A stretch of DNA of 64,000 nt. Origin: Bacillota bacterium (GTDB lineage Bacteria; Bacillota; Clostridia; Acetivibrionales; DTU013). Each line of letters opens with the position of its first letter. The stretch's first letter is position 1. This document shows positions 8,381 to 17,855 of this stretch, one piece after another. The notes under the pieces were generated by a model. The model searched no databases, was not told the origin of the DNA, and worked only from the letters and a program-made list of their open reading frames with translations. Made by a program: the position numbers and the translations under genes. The stretch spans positions 62,001 to 126,000 of the forward strand of contig JAEZYU010000037.1 of the NCBI GenBank assembly GCA_023418915.1. Direction: 5' to 3'.

Positions 8381-10192
8381 TCAACCCACTGCCTTTCTAA
8401 AGGTATTGTATAATTCCGTAAAACCATCCGGGACCACGCTGCTGTCTGCCAACATCCTTATAATATAGTCGATTTCCTCAAACCTTTCAGGAGCATGAGC
8501 TGCTGTGCGGAGCATCCGCTCATAAACAGCCGGGACCACCGACCCGTCTTTGTTTGCAAAAAAGCCTGATTGCTGCAGCTTGTTATTTTCAAGAAGCGAC
8601 AACAGAAAATCATCTCCAAGTAAAAATGAAATATATTCAATAAAATTCCTCTGATCCTTTATGATACAGCTGATAATTGCACATTCACGATGCTCGGGAA
8701 TATTGTCGGTATCGATTTTAATAACTCTGTGAACACATGCATTTTCACCCTGAGCGGTAATATGATAAAACTCTGAAAGCTGCAATTCATTGAGCCCTTC
8801 TATTACAACATGCGGTTCGACCTGCGATGTTTTATTACTGAGCATTGGTGAAATAGTCAACCCTTCTGTATCACCGAGTTTCTCAAACTTTATGTGGAGA
8901 TCATACCTGCCATCCGATTCCTTTACCTCTGCATGCGCTTTACTGCGGCACAAATCCTTGATCCTTCGCTGAAGCATGCTCTCCTCATCGAATGTGTCAT
9001 TTACTGGCTCATCGGGTATTGCAGTTTCTTCAAACGGATTCTCCTTACTGTCCGGATCATTGCCAAACAGATCCTTTTTAAGTACTGATGCGTTAAGATA
9101 ACGGTTCGGACCGGAAAGCCGAAGCATAAACTCTATATTTGCATTTACAGCATTATGCGTTGCATTCATTGAACCCAAATACAATTCACTTGTGGAGTAT
9201 TTACGGCGTAGATATAGCTTAGCATGGATATCCTGCATTTGCTTCCCGGAATTGTCGTCAGACAGACATGACTCACCTTCAACTATCATGTCTTTCAGCG
9301 TATATATCTTGAACTTGCTGCAATGCTCCGGAGCCAATTTTTGAAGCGATGATTTCCGTGTTATAAGATTACAGTCGGGCGCAACAATAACACGGTTGCG
9401 CTCATTGAAATCCCGGATCACACTGTCTGACACAAATGGCGAAATTATAACGATTTCACGGAAGGTGTCAGTGAATAAGCTATAGTCGGCAATATCATAG
9501 CTATCGCCATTCTCATCCTTAATCCCTATAGGAATAAATTCAAAATCACTAAAGGCCTTATTGTCCAATTCAAATGAAACGTCCAATACTTCCTTTGCCA
9601 ATGAATTAAGCATTTTTCTCTTCGATTTCGAATTCCGGTCAGAGCTGCGTATTTGTGCAGCCAAATATTTGAGAAAATCACATACAGGAACCGAGCGATC
9701 GCACCGTTCGCCGCCCAGCGAGCCATCCAGTACTGCCGAAACGTCCCAGCTCCGGTCAAAGGTCATGTTCCTGCTAAGAACAATCATCCTGTACTTTGAT
9801 TTTCCCTGGTCATTTATATATTTCAGCAGCCAGAATTTCGGGTGAAAGGATGGATAACCCTTCATTTTAGCTTTCTTTCCGAGGCTTACCTGAAAAACCA
9901 TTTTCTCTAATAGGATATACAATGAAGATAGCTTCGCTGGCATTGCTATCTGTCCTGATTCACAAAATATCACCACTTTATCTGCAGTCTGCCGGAGCGC
10001 TTCAAGCAAATAAACCGGATTTTGCATAAGCAGACTGTCGGAGCTCTCTGACAGACCAAGAGCTATACACATACCTATCAGCGCATCCATATCAAGTGAA
10101 TATGTTGTGCCGACTGAAGACTCCAGTTTGTAACCCGGGGGAGGCATAAGCATATTGCTGTAATCGGAACGGTCGTTGGAAGGATTAAGCAT
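8381..10192 (-). CDS. Phospholipase D-family nuclease of the DUF6361 operon (ZacB-like)
   Basis: The 603-aa protein has two HKD-like active-site halves: FHPKFWLLKY followed by LSRNMTFD (about residues 113-135) and IHAKLYLRR followed by LGSMNATHNA (about 320-340). In this family the paired HxK motifs form one nuclease active site. The N-terminus (MPPPGYKLESSVGTTYSLD) is typical of PLD proteins linked to helicases in defence operons. The ATG follows the DUF6361 stop by one base with GGGGAGGT as ribosome binding site. It probably supplies DNA cleavage for the helicase next door. Confidence 0.8.
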   Translation of the reverse strand: MLNPSNDRSDYSNMLMPPPGYKLESSVGTTYSLDMDALIGMCIALGLSESSDSLLMQNPVYLLEALRQTADKVVIFCESGQIAMPAKLSSLYILLEKMVFQVSLGKKAKMKGYPSFHPKFWLLKYINDQGKSKYRMIVLSRNMTFDRSWDVSAVLDGSLGGERCDRSVPVCDFLKYLAAQIRSSDRNSKSKRKMLNSLAKEVLDVSFELDNKAFSDFEFIPIGIKDENGDSYDIADYSLFTDTFREIVIISPFVSDSVIRDFNERNRVIVAPDCNLITRKSSLQKLAPEHCSKFKIYTLKDMIVEGESCLSDDNSGKQMQDIHAKLYLRRKYSTSELYLGSMNATHNAVNANIEFMLRLSGPNRYLNASVLKKDLFGNDPDSKENPFEETAIPDEPVNDTFDEESMLQRRIKDLCRSKAHAEVKESDGRYDLHIKFEKLGDTEGLTISPMLSNKTSQVEPHVVIEGLNELQLSEFYHITAQGENACVHRVIKIDTDNIPEHRECAIISCIIKDQRNFIEYISFLLGDDFLLSLLENNKLQQSGFFANKDGSVVPAVYERMLRTAAHAPERFEEIDYIIRMLADSSVVPDGFTELYNTFRKAVG

Positions 10193-10193
10193 T

Positions 10194-11399
10194 TTAACTT
10201 ACCTCCCCTTCAAAAATGTCTTTGATGATCTGTTTAGCACTGTTGAAGCGATAATCAAGCCGGCCGCCGCCGAACCAGGCATCGGCAGGAAACTCACCAG
10301 CCTTTTGAAGCTTGGCCCTGCTTTTCGTTTTCAATGAACACTCCCTGTTGATGATTATTTCATCCATCGCAGCAACAGCATCCTCATTTCCGTTACTCAT
10401 GCACTTTTGTACATCCGTAAGGAAGCGATATAATCCGTGATTATGGATATGCAGCCTGCTGAATATCGTTCCGATATCAACATCTGCGTTCCTTGACATG
10501 TTGCCCCTGTAAGCTTCCCACTCTTTAACGGCTTCCTCATTATGTCCCTGCGATAAAATCACATTGTATCTGATCCTCATCCCATAAATAAATTCCGAAG
10601 CAGTTTTTGCGAGCAGTATATCTCGCTGCATGTCGGGTGGCAGCAACGGCAGCAAAACGTTCGCCATATCGTTGAAGCTATCATAGTTTGTGATATCACG
10701 TCGATTATTCTGTAATATGAATGCTATTAATGAACTCGGGCAATTGCCAATGATCTGCCGCTTAAGAAATACAGTCTCAGGTTGTGTCAAGTCAATCCGC
10801 AGATTTTCCTGCCATCCGCCATAGCAATATTCCGGCAGTTTCCAGAAGGTTGCGGCAAACAAACCTGACGCATCGTCGTCATCCCTTTCTCCCTCATCGG
10901 CGTCATCCTTACGGTTCAAATGTGCTTTCAGGGTTCCTTTTTGGGATTTCAACAGGCAGGAGGCTCTCAAATATTCATGATATGTCATTCTGTCATCTGT
11001 AAAAATACCGTAGGTCCTTAATCCGCTCCAATAGATTTCGACCGGCGTCCTTTTGACCCAATTGCCCGCCTTGAGGTTGCGGGCTCCAATTATGCCTTCA
11101 TCACTGGTTTTCAGCAGCGCTTCACCGCAGCTGCGCTCCAGATCATTCATCTTTTGTGCCAAGACTCTGGGATCAGTTATGCTTGTACGCTCCAGATCAT
11201 ACAAAGCATATGGTACGATCAGAAAATACTTGGCTCGTGTCTGGATCGTTGAAGTTCCGGGGAAGAACACATTCGCAAAGCCATCCCGTATTGGAGCTAT
11301 TCCAAGTTCATCAAGCGTACCGTCCTCAGACAAAAGATTTATGACATCCAACACCTTAGCACGTTCTAATTTGGAAAAGTCGACCCACCCCAGTTCCAA
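10194..11399 (-). CDS. DUF6361 family protein (ZacA-like), first gene of the operon
   Basis: The 401-aa product carries the DUF6361 hallmark: an N-terminal GWVDFS, then DELGIAPIRDGFANVFFPG followed by TSTIQTRAKYFLIVPY. The rest is mostly helical with a GGGRLDYRF element near the C-terminus. Its biochemical role is unknown, but the family travels with PLD nucleases and helicases in anti-phage operons. The start is TTG at 11399 with GAGGTGG six bases before it. It heads a three-gene operon with one-base gaps, which argues for stoichiometric expression. Confidence 0.8.
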   Translation of the reverse strand: MELGWVDFSKLERAKVLDVINLLSEDGTLDELGIAPIRDGFANVFFPGTSTIQTRAKYFLIVPYALYDLERTSITDPRVLAQKMNDLERSCGEALLKTSDEGIIGARNLKAGNWVKRTPVEIYWSGLRTYGIFTDDRMTYHEYLRASCLLKSQKGTLKAHLNRKDDADEGERDDDDASGLFAATFWKLPEYCYGGWQENLRIDLTQPETVFLKRQIIGNCPSSLIAFILQNNRRDITNYDSFNDMANVLLPLLPPDMQRDILLAKTASEFIYGMRIRYNVILSQGHNEEAVKEWEAYRGNMSRNADVDIGTIFSRLHIHNHGLYRFLTDVQKCMSNGNEDAVAAMDEIIINRECSLKTKSRAKLQKAGEFPADAWFGGGRLDYRFNSAKQIIKDIFEGEVS

Positions 11400-11588
11400 T
11401 TACGCCACCTCGCAGTTGAAATACACATATATAATTTAATATCGATCGCTCAATCGTTTCGGCATCGACATTAGTTCTTATATTATACCATATTATTTTG
11501 CGAAGGAGGGGTGATTCAATGAGGTCATTCAATGCATCTATGTTATTCAAAAACGAGTATAACAAATGTTTCTTGACCGCGGTCATTA

Positions 11589-11840
11589 CTAATATCTTCC
11601 GGTGATATATTCAATATACTCAATATCCGATTCCCTGAACTTGCTTGCCAGCCTGATTATGAGTTCCTGATAGGTTAGTGAGTGAAATAATATTTAATCC
11701 CGTTTTGCTATTTCTTCAAATCTGGTGATCTCTTCATTATGTCGGAAAGATTCTTCGCCGATAGTGTCGTACCAGAGGTATAGGAGCCTGAATCCTGGTT
11801 CTCTCCTGTACCGAACATCATCAAACCACCAATCTATTAT
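11589..11840 (-). pseudogene. PGN_0703-like restriction endonuclease, C-terminal fragment with an in-frame stop
   Basis: Reading on the minus strand gives WWFDDVRYRREPGF, then LYLWYDTIGEESFRHNEEI, then a TAA, then FHSLTYQELIIRLASKF and ESDIEYIEYITGRY. The YLWYD, FEEIA and LTYQEL blocks resemble the C-terminus of PGN_0703-type putative restriction endonucleases. The upstream part is cut off inside the 3' end of the DUF1643 gene. The frame is the same across the internal stop, so this is a decayed remnant. Confidence 0.55.
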
Positions 11841-12324
11841 CGATCCATTTTACCTGAGTTAGTGTTGAATCACCTTTTAGATACAAAGGATATATCGGAC
11901 AACCCTTCACTGTCAGCCTAAAGCAATGTAGATTGTAACTACATAGCATATTAATTACTTGCTGGTGCCTATGTCTATAGCCAGGAATGCTCCTCACTTT
12001 ATCACCCCAAGCTAACACTATATCTGAATCTACTACCGCTCTCATTATATATTCATCATTTAAGGGGCCAACAGGATCCATTACAAGTTTTAACTGATCC
12101 GAATCTGTTGATCTATAAGCAAAAAGATTAACAATTTCTAATGATCCATACCCCCATAACTGAGCAAATCCAATGCATCTCCTGGTAGCTGGATCATCGT
12201 GATCAGCATCAGCTGTACTTGGATTAAGCATGATGAATGTGACCTTTCTTTTGCTGGCATCCCACACTCTAGTCAACAAATACCTATATTTACCCGTCGG
12301 ATCTATAACTGCATCTCTTATCAT
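11821..12324 (-). CDS. DUF1643 domain-containing protein
   Basis: A 167-aa DUF1643 protein with the diagnostic block FIMLNPSTADADHDDPATRR, then VVNLFA-like NLFAYRSTD and LAWGDK. The family is common on mobile DNA and has no assigned reaction. I place the start at ATG 12324 (MIRDAVIDPTG) because GGAGAGG lies five bases before it; a longer frame begins seven codons upstream without such a site. It is a stand-alone gene whose 3' end overlaps the endonuclease relic, suggesting the relic was truncated by insertion of this gene. Confidence 0.8.
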   Translation of the reverse strand: MIRDAVIDPTGKYRYLLTRVWDASKRKVTFIMLNPSTADADHDDPATRRCIGFAQLWGYGSLEIVNLFAYRSTDSDQLKLVMDPVGPLNDEYIMRAVVDSDIVLAWGDKVRSIPGYRHRHQQVINMLCSYNLHCFRLTVKGCPIYPLYLKGDSTLTQVKWIDNRLVV

Positions 12325-12497
12325 ATGATCCTCTCCATTAACCAAGCTATACTAAATATATTACCATGTTATATCATAATATTCAATATTTGTTATATAC
12401 TAATTAGTTATCATTCAGACTGTAGCTGTAATGGCTTTGACCATATTAATAGGAAACAGCCCACTTCCGCAGGAAATATCGGTTGCCATTAGGAGAA

Positions 12498-12824
12498 TTA
12501 GTATGAAAAAAATGAAAAGGTAATCCCATTATCCTCACAAATTTGTCGGAGTCTTGCAGTCCCGGATAAACCGGAAAAATTGTTTATATGCAGCTTCTCC
12601 ATCGAAGCTTGTTCAGTATCTTTTTGCAATAATCTATTAAGCTGTTGGGTATTTTCCTTATCAAAAGAATGGAGGTATTCATAGTCTGAGTCTCCACAGA
12701 CATTTTCACAAGCTTTGCCTATATCATGGCCCGACACTTTCAGTCAACCGTCTATAATCTCAGCCTTAATGAATACATGGACGCCCCAGTTATCTTTTGT
12801 GTTGCATAAAGTTACAGTTATCAT
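12498..12824 (-). pseudogene. Small unrecognised protein gene interrupted by an in-frame TGA
   Basis: A continuous frame of about 108 codons starts at ATG 12824 (GGGGGA site) and reads MITVTLCNTKDNWGVHVFIK, then AEIIDG, TGA, LKVSGHDIGKACENV and onward to ITFSFFSY. Coding character is equally good on both sides of the TGA, so it is one gene with a nonsense codon. No Sec insertion element is evident. I do not recognise the family; the size and acidic, two-layer look would fit an immunity-like or small cytosolic protein. Confidence 0.55.
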
Positions 12825-13143
12825 AAACATCCCCCAATTTTCCTGCAAACAATTTCTATACTCATACAGCCAGTATAATAGGCAGTCCAGGTTCCTACCC
12901 CGCTTCAACTCTCCTTTTGTTTGGTATAAAATTATTTAGTTCATTCCAGTATATTGGCTTTTAACATACTTGATTGTTAGCTTGACAATAATCGAGTAAC
13001 TTATGATCTTCATCATGAAATTCAGCCATATAATATCATCCCGATCTTTCCTGCCTTTACTATTTTCGAATAACAGCTATTCTAAGGTCATCAAATATAA
13101 CGTGGTCAACATATAAATATATTCAATAAACAATAAATGAACA
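12825..13143. other. Non-coding stretch, nothing recognised
   Basis: About 320 bases of AT-rich DNA with no open frame of note, no clear hairpin and no repeat shared with other parts of the window. It separates the broken small gene from the coiled-coil membrane protein gene. Confidence 0.4.
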
Positions 13144-13752
13144 TCATTTAAATAGAAGTATAATCCAAGGTGAAATCGCTGCTATTATAGATACACCTAA
13201 TAATATAAATGTCAACTTACTGTTTTTATCCAACTTCTTATCCTCCTCATCAACTTTCTCACAAACCTTATCTATGAGCTTATTGCTTTCGCTTCGCAAA
13301 TCATTGATTTCATTTGACAAGCCATTAACTTTTTCAGATATTCTGGATGCATATTTATCGATCTCTTTTATCACCAGACCAGACTTGCTTTCTAACCCCT
13401 CTTTTACCTTCTGAATGTTGTCCAACAATGTCTGAAGCCCACCGGTTCTGTTTAGCTCTTCAATTACACTCTGCAGTTCGGTTTCTACTCCTTTGATCAT
13501 ATCATGCAGCGTTTGTATCCTGTCCAGTATTTGCGTGCCGCCAATATTATTAAATTCCCCGATAATCTTATGGGATTCGGCTGTTAGTTCTTTTGTCCTG
13601 CCTACAAGTTCAGAAAGGCTGCTGACCAGACCTTCCATCTGCATATTAGCATTCTTATACAGAGTGATTTCACCAGCTAGCTGCTCAATATTATCTACCA
13701 GCTTTTCTGCATCTTCATGCAATTTGATAAGATTTTCCTGACGGCTACTCAT
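13144..13752 (-). CDS. Coiled-coil protein with C-terminal membrane anchor, partner of the RecQ-nuclease
   Basis: The 202-aa product is almost entirely heptad-like helix (for example LHDMIKGVETELQSVIEEL and VNGLSNEINDLRSESNKL), then a basic/acidic linker and one hydrophobic C-terminal segment (TFILLGVSIIAAISPWIILL, about residues 181-200). It would be a tail-anchored, cytosol-facing coiled coil. It begins 29 bases after the RecQ-like gene stop with a perfect AGGAGG five bases from its ATG, so the pair is an operon. I do not recognise the family. Such a protein could sense membrane state or tether the helicase; that is inference. Confidence 0.75.
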   Translation of the reverse strand: MSSRQENLIKLHEDAEKLVDNIEQLAGEITLYKNANMQMEGLVSSLSELVGRTKELTAESHKIIGEFNNIGGTQILDRIQTLHDMIKGVETELQSVIEELNRTGGLQTLLDNIQKVKEGLESKSGLVIKEIDKYASRISEKVNGLSNEINDLRSESNKLIDKVCEKVDEEDKKLDKNSKLTFILLGVSIIAAISPWIILLFK

Positions 13753-13781
13753 AAAAACCTCCTCTTAAACCACACAGTTTA

Positions 13782-16700
13782 TTATCTGATTTTGTTTATC
13801 AAAACTTCTGAGTAATGATGGAATAAACACAAAGCGGGTTCATACAAAATATCCTCGTTGTTCGTCTCAGTATACAACAATGCTTTTGCCATGAAAATCC
13901 CATCAACATATGTGAAAATTTCCGGTATTATTTCTTGATAAATTTCAGCACTTCTTTCATAAGCCTTGTTCATCATCCAGGCTAAAATATCATAAACATC
14001 ACTTTCTTCAACACCGTATAATTCACTAGAGAACTTAATAGCTGCTTTAATATTCTGAAGTATTGCATTTAAATCATAATCTGTGCAATACAACTCTGAT
14101 AGTGCTCTAAGCAGCAGCAACCCTGGATGGTCCGGGAATGACTCAAGATAACGGGACACCTGACCTCGTATCTCCGCTGCATCCTTAGGTGAACGAAGGC
14201 CTCCAACTATTTCACCATCAGTTGTTTCATAGCCATCGATCATTTCCTTTAAGCATGAAAATCCGATATCCTCACTGTCAAGAATCTTCTCGATTTCTTC
14301 TGTATATGAATATTCAAGATATCGCAGAATTCTCTCCCTCATAACTGTATCCGAATCATAACTTGATGCTGCTGACTCTGTTATAGCCAGCATTTCATTC
14401 AAAGCACGTCTTCTGCCTTTTTCTATTGTTTCATAAATGAATGAAACAAGCACACGACATGCTTCCATCATAAACTCCAGATAATCCAGGTCACTATAGG
14501 CTTCCATCTTTCTTACTTCTTTGAGCACCCTGCTTTTATTATAACCGGCTACATAGCGTGCATAGTTATCAATAATATCCTGCTTTGAATTTCTGCTGAG
14601 ATATAACTGGAACTCGTCTGAAGAATAATCCAGAGTGTAATCTTCGACAACTCCAAGGATCAGCAATCTGTGAATTGCTTTTTCAATCCTGTTCCTCTCC
14701 ATATCGGGAACTACAATATTTATTTGTTTTGTTCCCAATCCATCTCTAAAAATATGCGATGCAACTCTTTCTATATCCCCCATCTCATTTTCTATTCCTC
14801 TGAATGAGTTAATGTGAAAGTACATGATCCTAGTTATGTCATCATCAGTTTCAAAACTTCTCTCTTCATCCATGATCCTGCTTATCTCTTCTGTAGATTG
14901 GTTAACATCCAGCAGTTTTTTAGTCCTGACTCTATCATCATTAGACAGGATAATCAGGCACTCGGATCTTTTCCTATCCCTGCCTGCTCTGCCAGCCTCC
15001 TGATAAAAAGATTCAATAGAAGCAGGTATGCCATAATGTATCGTATATCTAATATTAGGTTTATCTATTCCCATACCAAAAGCCTTAGTGGCAACTAAAA
15101 GGCTTATGTAATTATTTTTAAAATCTGAAGCATTCTTCTTTTTTTGCACCTTCCACCTTTCAGATTCCCAATTCCTTGGTGCCTTTCCTGCATAGTATTT
15201 CGCATTGATATTGGCCTTTGCCGCCAGTTTTCCTGCCAGCTCAACTACGCCATATTTCCCGCCGACATTTGGACAAAACACTATCCCACAGTTTGTAGCA
15301 TCATCATATAACTGAAAAAAGGAAGAATACGATCTGTTGAATTTATCAGGAAGATACTTTTGAAGAAGGCCCATCAGTACATTCATTTTCTCCTCTGACC
15401 TGCATTGTACGACGTAGTAATGCAGTTCTTTCCGATCAAAGGTCTTTGGGGTGATAATCGCTTCATAATCATATATCTGTAATTCCCTTTGCACATCCTT
15501 TAGAACAGCATTGGAGGCTGTACCAGTAAGACCTAAAATGCAAGGTGGTCTATCTCTGAATTTGCAGCAGTTTCTACTGGTTCGTGCTATATTAAGATAG
15601 GATGTTCTGAAATCATGTCCCCATTCAGACACACAATGAGATTCATCAACAGCTACCAACGGTATTGCAGTGCTGACAGTCAGCATTTTTATTGCGTTCC
15701 TGAACTCTTCTGTCTGGAACCGTTCCGGTGCGATATAGCATAACAGGTATTCACCAAGGCCAAATTTTCTTATTATCTCAGACCTTGTCGCCGGTAAAGC
15801 AATATCACTGGTTATCCCCGCAATTCGGTCAATTCCGGCTCTGGCTAGGTTCTCAATCTGATCATCTATTAACGATATTATCGGATCTATAACGATCGAT
15901 ACCCCCGGAAGAAGCAATGCAGACAGTTGAAACGCTATAGACTTGCCGCCGCCTGTTGGCAAAAGCACTATGGTATCTTTGCCGGTTAGCGCTCTGGAGA
16001 TTGTCTCATACTGGCCTTCAAGGAATTTTTCTTTTCGGAAAATATAATTAAGAAAAAACTCTAGTACATCAATCTTTGGATTAATTGATGAAGTTATGGC
16101 GTTTGATCTTGAATACTGTGATAACAAACGTGGGAATGTTATATCTTCAATAATAAATCTGGTCAAAGAGGCAGGTAGATTGCCGTTATATGTTATAACG
16201 GCTCCTTGTTGCTGGCCGCTGTACCTTTCTAAATGGAACTTAACTATATCAGCATCCCATCCATACAGTACTGAAATATTGTATATCAATTCATTTAAAT
16301 CATCTTGAGCCAGCATAATCAAAAAATCGATATCATCGTCTGATAACACGCTAGTCTCAATATCAACTAATATTTGCGATTCCGGCTCAAGTATAAAACC
16401 CGCAATAGCTGCTTCTATAATTGATACTTCTATCTGATGGATCAACTTCAAGGTGATAAGCATTTTATCGCTAGTATTGAAATCAATTTTCTCGGTGGTT
16501 TTATTAGCTGTTAGAATCTCCTGAAGCCTCTCTAAATTCCGGCCATAGCCATTTATGATCTCAGAGTTGTTGATTCTAATAACATCGAATCCTGCATCCC
16601 TCAAGATATTATCCCGTGATCTGTCCCTATCCTCATGGCCTTCATGATTTTCTACACCATCCAGTTCAACTGCGATGCTTTCTCCTGGTAATGTAATGAG

Positions 16701-17675
16701 AAAGTCAATACGCTGATTCTGCATCGATTCAGGACAACTTTCACCAATTAATGAAGATAGAAACACCTGCGGAATTACTAATGTATGGTAGTTAGGTCCT
16801 AACAACTCGGGTAGTATCTGTTCATAGAATATTTTTTCCGCCTCATATCCATCAAGCCAGAATGAGTCCTTGCTTTCACTTTTCAGGAAACCTTTGAGGA
16901 AATTGAATTCTCCGGAATAACTAGGATCATGATTTTTATTATAATATTCATTGCATGCATCTTCTATATATGGAGATGTTAGAGTGATCCTTCCTCTTGT
17001 CAATATTTTGTTAGCCATTGCAAAGATACCACTATACCTGTTTTCTATTGCATCAGTATTTTGGGGATAATCCAGGCGCCACTGGTTTAGCCGATTAAAT
17101 TTCTGCCTCTCGATTTTTCCCTGATTTATTTGTTTGATAAGAGACTGTGGTATTGCTATAGTCTGGAAGAAACGCACCTGATAATCTTTATGCCTCTCTC
17201 TTGCCTGAAGAAATAAAGGCAGTTCAACATTATTCTGTGCATAATCTGTTGTCGTATGATATGTCTCAACGCTTTGCCTGCTGTAAGACTGATCATTATA
17301 AGCACCAATATTGATTGTTCCTCTACAGATCGGAAAATTAGAACATCCCCAAAAAGCTGATCCGGCCTTCGAACCTCTTCTTGCTGTTCTCATAACCATT
17401 GATAATCCGCAGTTTGGGCACATCGGAGCATCCACTGCTAAACTGTCACTTGCTTGTGACACCTGGCTATTATCAATAGGATTATCGCTTTTTAGTGACC
17501 ACTTATAATTCTCATCACGAACCACACTATTTTTTAACTTTCCATATAATAATGAGTTAACTTCACTTTTATCAACATCAATTGGATATTTATCATTGAT
17601 TATTTTGGTAACATCACTAGCTTTTAAGCCTGATCGACTGGCTAATATATTCAGAATAGCAGCTTCTAAATCCAT
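13782..17675 (-). CDS. Winged helix - zinc ribbon - endonuclease - RecQ helicase fusion
   Basis: This 1297-aa protein has four visible parts. Residues 1-60 look like a winged-helix domain (ILASRSGLKASDV, then LLYGKLKNSVVR). Residues 86-119 are a topoisomerase-type C4 zinc ribbon (CPNC, WGCSNFPIC). Residues about 275-385 are a DUF559/Vsr-like nuclease: RIDFLI, SIAVELDG, then RDNILRDAGFDVIRI. From about 545 it is a RecQ helicase: Walker A LLPTGGGKS (571-579), VDESHCVSEWG (677), GMGIDKPNIRYTIHYG and QEAGRAGRDR. The C-terminal third lacks a recognised HRDC domain. Ordinary RecQ is about 600 aa, so this is an elaborated conflict-type helicase. The ATG follows AAGGGG. It is cotranscribed with the coiled-coil anchor gene. 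Confidence 0.8.
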   Translation of the reverse strand: MDLEAAILNILASRSGLKASDVTKIINDKYPIDVDKSEVNSLLYGKLKNSVVRDENYKWSLKSDNPIDNSQVSQASDSLAVDAPMCPNCGLSMVMRTARRGSKAGSAFWGCSNFPICRGTINIGAYNDQSYSRQSVETYHTTTDYAQNNVELPLFLQARERHKDYQVRFFQTIAIPQSLIKQINQGKIERQKFNRLNQWRLDYPQNTDAIENRYSGIFAMANKILTRGRITLTSPYIEDACNEYYNKNHDPSYSGEFNFLKGFLKSESKDSFWLDGYEAEKIFYEQILPELLGPNYHTLVIPQVFLSSLIGESCPESMQNQRIDFLITLPGESIAVELDGVENHEGHEDRDRSRDNILRDAGFDVIRINNSEIINGYGRNLERLQEILTANKTTEKIDFNTSDKMLITLKLIHQIEVSIIEAAIAGFILEPESQILVDIETSVLSDDDIDFLIMLAQDDLNELIYNISVLYGWDADIVKFHLERYSGQQQGAVITYNGNLPASLTRFIIEDITFPRLLSQYSRSNAITSSINPKIDVLEFFLNYIFRKEKFLEGQYETISRALTGKDTIVLLPTGGGKSIAFQLSALLLPGVSIVIDPIISLIDDQIENLARAGIDRIAGITSDIALPATRSEIIRKFGLGEYLLCYIAPERFQTEEFRNAIKMLTVSTAIPLVAVDESHCVSEWGHDFRTSYLNIARTSRNCCKFRDRPPCILGLTGTASNAVLKDVQRELQIYDYEAIITPKTFDRKELHYYVVQCRSEEKMNVLMGLLQKYLPDKFNRSYSSFFQLYDDATNCGIVFCPNVGGKYGVVELAGKLAAKANINAKYYAGKAPRNWESERWKVQKKKNASDFKNNYISLLVATKAFGMGIDKPNIRYTIHYGIPASIESFYQEAGRAGRDRKRSECLIILSNDDRVRTKKLLDVNQSTEEISRIMDEERSFETDDDITRIMYFHINSFRGIENEMGDIERVASHIFRDGLGTKQINIVVPDMERNRIEKAIHRLLILGVVEDYTLDYSSDEFQLYLSRNSKQDIIDNYARYVAGYNKSRVLKEVRKMEAYSDLDYLEFMMEACRVLVSFIYETIEKGRRRALNEMLAITESAASSYDSDTVMRERILRYLEYSYTEEIEKILDSEDIGFSCLKEMIDGYETTDGEIVGGLRSPKDAAEIRGQVSRYLESFPDHPGLLLLRALSELYCTDYDLNAILQNIKAAIKFSSELYGVEESDVYDILAWMMNKAYERSAEIYQEIIPEIFTYVDGIFMAKALLYTETNNEDILYEPALCLFHHYSEVLINKIR

Positions 17676-17855
17676 AGCATCAGACCCCTTAAATAATTTA
17701 TTGCCATGAAAAATTAAGGATTTAGTATATTGTTCTACAATAATTTATGAAATCCTTCATTTAATGATTTTTTTTACAAAATATACTAACGACACGAAGC
17801 TAGCGATTATGTTAATCGAACGAGGACGTATCTGAATTTCGGTCCACTGCTGTAC

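Noticed and set aside
11356..11586. Minus-strand frame of 76 codons ahead of the DUF6361 gene
   Set aside because: It overlaps the DUF6361 start, has no ribosome binding site or recognisable motif, and covers the region where the operon promoter should be.
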